This document shows, in pieces, positions 59,948 through 64,000 of a stretch of 64,000 nucleotides of DNA (positions are counted from its first letter, which is position 1; the number at the start of each line of letters is the position of its first letter). Source of the stretch: Streptomyces piniterrae (GTDB taxonomy: Bacteria; Actinomycetota; Actinomycetes; Streptomycetales; Streptomycetaceae). The stretch covers positions 1 to 64,000 of the forward strand of contig NZ_SUMB01000003.1 of assembly GCF_005048155.1 (NCBI RefSeq). Reading direction: 5' to 3'. A model generated the notes under the pieces. The model saw only the letters and a program-made list of their open reading frames with translations. It was not told where the DNA came from and did not search any database. The position numbers and the translations under genes were made by a program.

Positions 59948-60876
59948 ACCTCTCCCTGCTTGCGCAGCGCCCGGCGGTAGACCACCGCGACCAGCGAGAG
60001 CAGCACCAGGATCAGTACGCCCCAGGCCGCGGAAGCGGAGAAGTCGCGGGGGCTGTCGATGAAGGAGAGCCGGTAGGCGTACGTCACCAGGATCTCGGTG
60101 GCGTCGCCGGGCCCGCCCCGGGTGAGCAGGAAGATCACCGGGAACATGTTGAAGGTCCAGATGGCGGAGAGCAGGATCACGGTGCTGCTGACGGCGCGCA
60201 GCCCCGGCACGGTGATGTTGCGGAACCGCTGCCAGGCGTTGGCGCCGTCCATCTCAGCGGCCTCGTACAGCTCGCCGGGGATGGACTGCAGCCCGCCGAG
60301 GAGGGCGACGAGCATGAAGGGCACGCCCAGCCAGACATTGCAGGCGATGACCGAGAGCTTCGCCCAGGTCGGGTCGTTGAGCCAGGGGACCGCGTCGATA
60401 CCGCCGCCGGCGAGCAGCTTGTTGAGGATGCCGTTCTTCTCGTTGTAGAGCATCCGCCAGGTGAAGATGGAGATGAAGGCGGGGACGGCCCAGGGCAGGA
60501 TCAGCGCGAGGCGGTAGAAGGTGCGGCCGCGCAGCGTGCGGTTGAGCATGTTCGCCAGGGCCAGGCCGGTCAGGAAGGTGAGCGAGACACAGCCGACCGT
60601 CCACAGCACGGTCCAGCCCAGGCGGTCCCAGAAGACGGAGTCGGAGAGCACCGCCTGGTAGTTGTCCAGGCCGGTGAACTTGTAGGTCGCGGGGAGGTGG
60701 TTGACGCCGATGTGCCGCTCGACATTGGCCTCGTTGGCGTCGGTGAGGGAGAGGAAGACGCCGCGCACCAGCGGATAGCCGATGATCACCCCGATGACGA
60801 GTACCACCGGGGCGACCATCGTCCATGCGTACCAGTGGGTGCCGAATGCCCGGCGCACCCGTACAGCGAAGGTCAC
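59941..60876 (-). CDS. malF: Maltose/maltodextrin ABC transporter permease
   Basis: 311-aa permease with predicted membrane helices (WTMVAPVVLVIGVIIGYPLV, WTVLWTVGCVSLTFLTGLAL and more) and the EAA motif YEAAEMDGANAWQRFRNITV. The size is that of the short actinobacterial MalF, without the large periplasmic insert of the E. coli protein. GTG at 60876 overlaps the malE stop (GTGA). Forms the membrane channel with MalG. Confidence 0.93.
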   Translation of the reverse strand: MTFAVRVRRAFGTHWYAWTMVAPVVLVIGVIIGYPLVRGVFLSLTDANEANVERHIGVNHLPATYKFTGLDNYQAVLSDSVFWDRLGWTVLWTVGCVSLTFLTGLALANMLNRTLRGRTFYRLALILPWAVPAFISIFTWRMLYNEKNGILNKLLAGGGIDAVPWLNDPTWAKLSVIACNVWLGVPFMLVALLGGLQSIPGELYEAAEMDGANAWQRFRNITVPGLRAVSSTVILLSAIWTFNMFPVIFLLTRGGPGDATEILVTYAYRLSFIDSPRDFSASAAWGVLILVLLSLVAVVYRRALRKQGEVW

Positions 60877-62150
60877 TTGTAGTCCTTGAGCAGCTTCCGG
60901 TAGGCGTCGCCGGTCGCCTTGGCGGCCTGCTCGGGCGAGGCGGCGCCGGTGAGCACCTTGTTCATCTGGACCTTGATCGGCTCGAAGAGCGAGTTGCCCT
61001 CGGCGATCCAGGGGCGCTGGACGGCGCCGTCGACGGCGGGCTTGAAGAACTCGACCATCTCGTTGTTCTTCACGGCCGGGACGTCGTATACGGACTTGCG
61101 GGTGGGCAGCAGGCTGAGCTGCTCGGTGGTCTGCTGCTGGATCTTGGCCGAGCTCATGTACTTCACGAAGGCGTAGGAAGCCCGGAGGTTCGCGGACCCG
61201 GCGTAGACCGACAGGTTCCAGCCGCCCTGCGGGGAGCCCTGGGCGCTGCCGCCGCCGGGGACGGGGGCGACGCCGAGGTTCTTCTTGTCCTTGAAGGCCT
61301 TGCCGGCGCGGGCGCCCTCGATGTCCCAGGGACCGTCGATGGCCATCGCGACGTTGCCGTCCTTGAGGGCCTTGAGCTGGTTCTCCTGGCCGTCGGTGGC
61401 GTCGGTGATCGCGGCCTTGGAGTCGACCAGGCTCTTGATCGTCTTGAACGCCTTCACCCCGGCGCCGTCGTCGATCTCCACGATCTTGTCGCGCGCGTCG
61501 ACCATGTCGCCGCCCTCGCCGTAGAGGTAGGGCAGGAACCAGTAGGGGTCGTCGCCGCGCAGGTAGAGGGCGGTGGCGCCGGTCTTGGCCTTGATCTTCT
61601 TGGCGGCGGTGGCCAGCTCGGTGAAGCTCTTGGGCACCCCGACGCCGGCGTCCTTGAGGATCTTCTTGTTGTAGAAGAGCCCGAGGGTGTCGATGACCTG
61701 CGGCGCGGCGTAGGTCTTGCCCTTGAACCTGGTGCTGCCGACGGCCTGCGGGAGGTAGTCCTCGGTGTTGTCGAGGGCGGGGGTGCCGTCCAGCGGCGCG
61801 AGATAGCCGAGGTTGGCGAAGTCCGCGGTCCAGGCGACCTCGGTGCGCATCACATCGGGGGCGCCGGAGTTGCCGCCGGCCGCGTTCTTGAACTTGGCGT
61901 TGGCGTCGCCGAACGGCACGTTCACATATTTGACGTGGACCTTGGGGTGCTCCTTCTGGAACCCCTCGGCGAGCTTCTTGTAAGTCGCCTTCTCGGCGTC
62001 ATTGGAGGTGTCCCAGAAGGTAACGGTTCCGGACAGTTCACCTCCGCTGTCGCCGCCGCCGTCGCCCTCCCCGCCACCGCACGCTGTCGCTGCCAGTGCC
62101 AGGCCCGCTACCAGGGCGGTGGCCGTAACGCCACGTATGCCACGCCGCAT
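60873..62150 (-). CDS. malE: Maltose/maltodextrin-binding lipoprotein
   Basis: 425-aa extracellular solute-binding protein. A lipoprotein signal (MRRGIRGVTATALVAGLALA) ends in the lipobox LAATAC, with a Gly-Asp-rich linker after the Cys, so it is anchored to the outer face of the membrane. MalE-family features include GTVTFWDTSNDAEK, LGLFYNKKILKDAGV and GPWDIEGARAG. AAGGAG lies about 6 nt before the ATG at 62150. First gene of the operon malE-malF-malG-aglA-malR. Confidence 0.94.
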   Translation of the reverse strand: MRRGIRGVTATALVAGLALAATACGGGEGDGGGDSGGELSGTVTFWDTSNDAEKATYKKLAEGFQKEHPKVHVKYVNVPFGDANAKFKNAAGGNSGAPDVMRTEVAWTADFANLGYLAPLDGTPALDNTEDYLPQAVGSTRFKGKTYAAPQVIDTLGLFYNKKILKDAGVGVPKSFTELATAAKKIKAKTGATALYLRGDDPYWFLPYLYGEGGDMVDARDKIVEIDDGAGVKAFKTIKSLVDSKAAITDATDGQENQLKALKDGNVAMAIDGPWDIEGARAGKAFKDKKNLGVAPVPGGGSAQGSPQGGWNLSVYAGSANLRASYAFVKYMSSAKIQQQTTEQLSLLPTRKSVYDVPAVKNNEMVEFFKPAVDGAVQRPWIAEGNSLFEPIKVQMNKVLTGAASPEQAAKATGDAYRKLLKDYK

Positions 62151-62216
62151 GTGAACTCCTTAGGGAAACGCCTCAGATGGCGGTCTGGAACGTAACAGCG
62201 CTGCAAACAAACCGAA

Positions 62217-62262
62217 AGACCTTGCGCAAAATTGCTGCAAGAATCCCGGAACGGATTGCAAC
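62217..62262. promoter_or_regulatory. Operator-like site between malE and the divergent glucosidase (MalR candidate)
   Basis: CTTGC and GCAAG arms (62221-62225, 62237-62241) with inner GCAAAATTGC form an imperfect palindrome typical of LacI-family operators. AGACCTTGCGCAAAA (62217-62231) and ATTGCAAC (62255-62262) are also found upstream of the pullulanase gene. It lies 67-112 bp before malE and about 155-200 bp before the plus-strand glucosidase, so one site could govern both directions. Confidence 0.65.
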
Positions 62263-62416
62263 ACTTTGGCCGGAACAGCACCTCCCGCCCCCTCTCCTCC
62301 GTCACCCCGCGCCCACCCGAGCGTTGACCCCTTGAAGCACGACCGATCGACGCAGCACCCATGACAGACATACGACTCGTGGCCCGCAGGACTCTCGATC
62401 TCGACAGGGACGGCAG

Positions 62417-64000
62417 ATGACCCAGGAGCTCACCTCCCCCAGCCCCGCCCCCCAGCCCCCCGGCCCTGGACGAGGTCCGGGATGGTGGCGCGACGCCGTC
62501 ATCTACCAGGTGTACGTCCGCTCCTTCGCCGACAGCGACGGCGACGGCATCGGCGATCTGCGCGGCGTGTGCCGGCGGCTGCCGTACCTCAGGGACCTGG
62601 GCGTGGACGCCGTCTGGCTCACCCCGTTCTATGCGTCACCACAGGCCGACGGCGGCTATGACGTCGCCGACTACCGCGCCGTCGACCCGCTCTTCGGCAG
62701 CCTCCAGGACGCCGACGACCTGATCCGCGAGGCCCACGAACTGGGCCTGCGGATCATCGTCGACATCGTGCCGAACCACACCTCCGACCGGCACCCCTGG
62801 TTCCGGGACCCCGAGCTGGCCCGGCAGCGCTATGTCTTCCGCCCCGGCAAGGGCGAACACGGCGAACTCCCGCCCAACGACTGGGAGTCGGTCTTCGGCG
62901 GCCCCGCCTGGACCCGCACCGACCGCGGCGACTGGTACCTGCATCTCTTCGCCCCCGAGCAGCCCGACCTCGACTGGGACAACCCCGAGGTGCACGCCGA
63001 GTTCGCGGCCATCCTGCGCTTCTGGCTGGACCTGGGCGTTGACGGCTTCCGGATCGACGTCGCCCACGGCATGGTCAAGGCACCCGGCCTGCCGGACATC
63101 GGCTTCGGCGAACAGGCCAAGCTGATCGGCTCCCAGGTGCTGCCCTTCTTCGACCAGGACGGGGTGCACGCCATCCACCGCTCCTGGCGCCGGCTGCTGG
63201 ACGGATACGGAGACGCCCACGGCAGGCAGGTGATCGGCGTCGCCGAGGCCTGGGCGCCCAGCCCCGAGCGGCTGGCGCTCTACGTCCGCCCCGACGAACT
63301 GCACCAGGCGTTCAACTTCCAGTTCCTGAACACGGGCTGGCAGGCCGACGCGCTGCGCTCGGTCATCGACGCCTCACTCGCCGCGACCGCCTCGGTCGGC
63401 GCCCCCACCACCTGGGTCCTCTCCAACCACGACGTCGTACGGCACACCACCCGCCTCGGCGGCAGCCTCGACCGCGCCCGCGCCGCCACCCTCCTGATGC
63501 TGGCGCTGCCCGGCTCCGTCTACCTCTACCAGGGCGAGGAACTGGGCCTGCCCGAGGTGACTGACCTGCCCGACGAGGTCCGCCAGGACCCGGCCTTCTT
63601 CCGCGGCCGCCGGGCCACCGGCCCGGCCGGTCCCGGCACCGACACCGAGGCGGCCCCCGACGGCCTCTCCGGCGGCAGCGGCCAGGACGGCTTCCGCGAC
63701 GGCTGCCGGGTGCCGCTCCCCTGGTCCGGCGAGCTGCCGCCGTACGGCTTCGGGACCGGCGGCAGCTGGCTGCCGCAGCCCGCCGACTGGGGCGCGCTGA
63801 CCGTTCAGGCCCAAACGGGCGACCCGTCCTCCACCCTGGAGCTCTACCGCACCGCGCTCGACCTGCGCCGCCGGCTGCCGGGCCTGGGCGACGGCGCGAT
63901 GAGCTGGCAGCCGTCCCCCGAGGGGCTGCTCGCCTTCACCCGTCCCGGTGTGCTGTGCACCGTCAACACCCTCGGCCACGACATGGAGATCCCACTGCCC
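62417..64000 (+). CDS. Second alpha-glucosidase, GH13, cut by window end
   Basis: The frame is open for 528 codons and runs off the window, so the C-terminus is missing. It is a close paralogue of aglA: WWRDAVIYQVYVRSFADSDG, DIVPNHTSD, DGFRIDVAHG (nucleophile), GVAEAW (acid/base), SNHDVVRH. About 20 extra residues rich in Gly, Pro and Ser (RRATGPAGPGTDTEAAPDGL) sit in a loop that is shorter in aglA. The ATG at 62417 follows AGGGAC. It is divergent from malE over a probable MalR operator, and has no signal peptide. Confidence 0.92.
   Translation, partial: MTQELTSPSPAPQPPGPGRGPGWWRDAVIYQVYVRSFADSDGDGIGDLRGVCRRLPYLRDLGVDAVWLTPFYASPQADGGYDVADYRAVDPLFGSLQDADDLIREAHELGLRIIVDIVPNHTSDRHPWFRDPELARQRYVFRPGKGEHGELPPNDWESVFGGPAWTRTDRGDWYLHLFAPEQPDLDWDNPEVHAEFAAILRFWLDLGVDGFRIDVAHGMVKAPGLPDIGFGEQAKLIGSQVLPFFDQDGVHAIHRSWRRLLDGYGDAHGRQVIGVAEAWAPSPERLALYVRPDELHQAFNFQFLNTGWQADALRSVIDASLAATASVGAPTTWVLSNHDVVRHTTRLGGSLDRARAATLLMLALPGSVYLYQGEELGLPEVTDLPDEVRQDPAFFRGRRATGPAGPGTDTEAAPDGLSGGSGQDGFRDGCRVPLPWSGELPPYGFGTGGSWLPQPADWGALTVQAQTGDPSSTLELYRTALDLRRRLPGLGDGAMSWQPSPEGLLAFTRPGVLCTVNTLGHDMEIPLP

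Overview
The window is chromosomal DNA from a high-GC actinomycete, almost certainly a Streptomyces. The evidence is the very strong GC bias at third codon positions, GTG starts and GGAGG-type ribosome sites, a homodimeric-type aceE beside a 2-oxoacid dehydrogenase E2, the lipB-lipA-glnA ... glnII gene order, GlnR-type operators, DUF397 and DUF4240 proteins, and a malEFG maltose system. From memory, the gene order resembles the SCO2180-SCO2231 stretch of S. coelicolor. I could not run a comparison.

Region by region. 1-4.8 kb: central carbon metabolism (E2 fragment, GntR regulator, pyruvate dehydrogenase E1), with strong terminators and a palindromic operator candidate before aceE. 4.8-12.9 kb: a WYL regulator, a small membrane protein, a membrane-anchored sigma-factor-like protein, a DUF4240 protein, a TIGR01777 epimerase, an FAD oxidoreductase and an HTH/TPR-like regulator. 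13.1-18.7 kb: lipoate synthesis (lipB, lipA), small conserved genes, a DUF4191 membrane protein, an RDD protein, and glnA under a clear GlnR operator.

18.6-28.7 kb is an apparent genomic island. A 15-bp direct repeat of the last codons of glnA lies at both ends. Inside are two operon-like pairs joined by ATGA overlaps: an alpha/beta hydrolase with a caspase-NTPase-WD40 protein, and a DUF262 protein with a HipA-type kinase. It also holds decayed Ser/Thr-kinase and DUF397 pseudogenes. No integrase was seen. The island looks like a defence or biological-conflict cassette, and the DUF262-HipA pair is the best candidate for an under-described system.

28.7-37.6 kb: an HTH protein, a BesD-like Fe(II)/2-oxoglutarate oxygenase paired with a choline/carnitine-type acyltransferase, fadH with a PadR regulator, a small unknown protein and an acyl-CoA-synthetase-like gene. 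37.7-53.5 kb: glnII with its own GlnR-type operator, DUF6891 and rhomboid-like genes, an orphan winged-helix regulator, a likely ornithine-lipid operon (OlsB-like, PlsC-like, DedA), a secreted GH89 enzyme, a DUF397 protein, a second sigma-like membrane protein, a di-iron protein with its own ferredoxin reductase, and a TetR regulator.

53.5-64 kb: alpha-glucan use. It contains a secreted pullulanase, the operon malE-malF-malG-aglA-malR on the minus strand, and a divergent second alpha-glucosidase cut off by the window end. A shared operator-like motif lies upstream of both the pullulanase and malE. The expected chain is: the secreted pullulanase debranches glucans, MalEFG imports maltodextrins (with an ATPase encoded elsewhere), the two GH13 glucosidases hydrolyse them inside the cell, and the LacI-type repressor controls the set.
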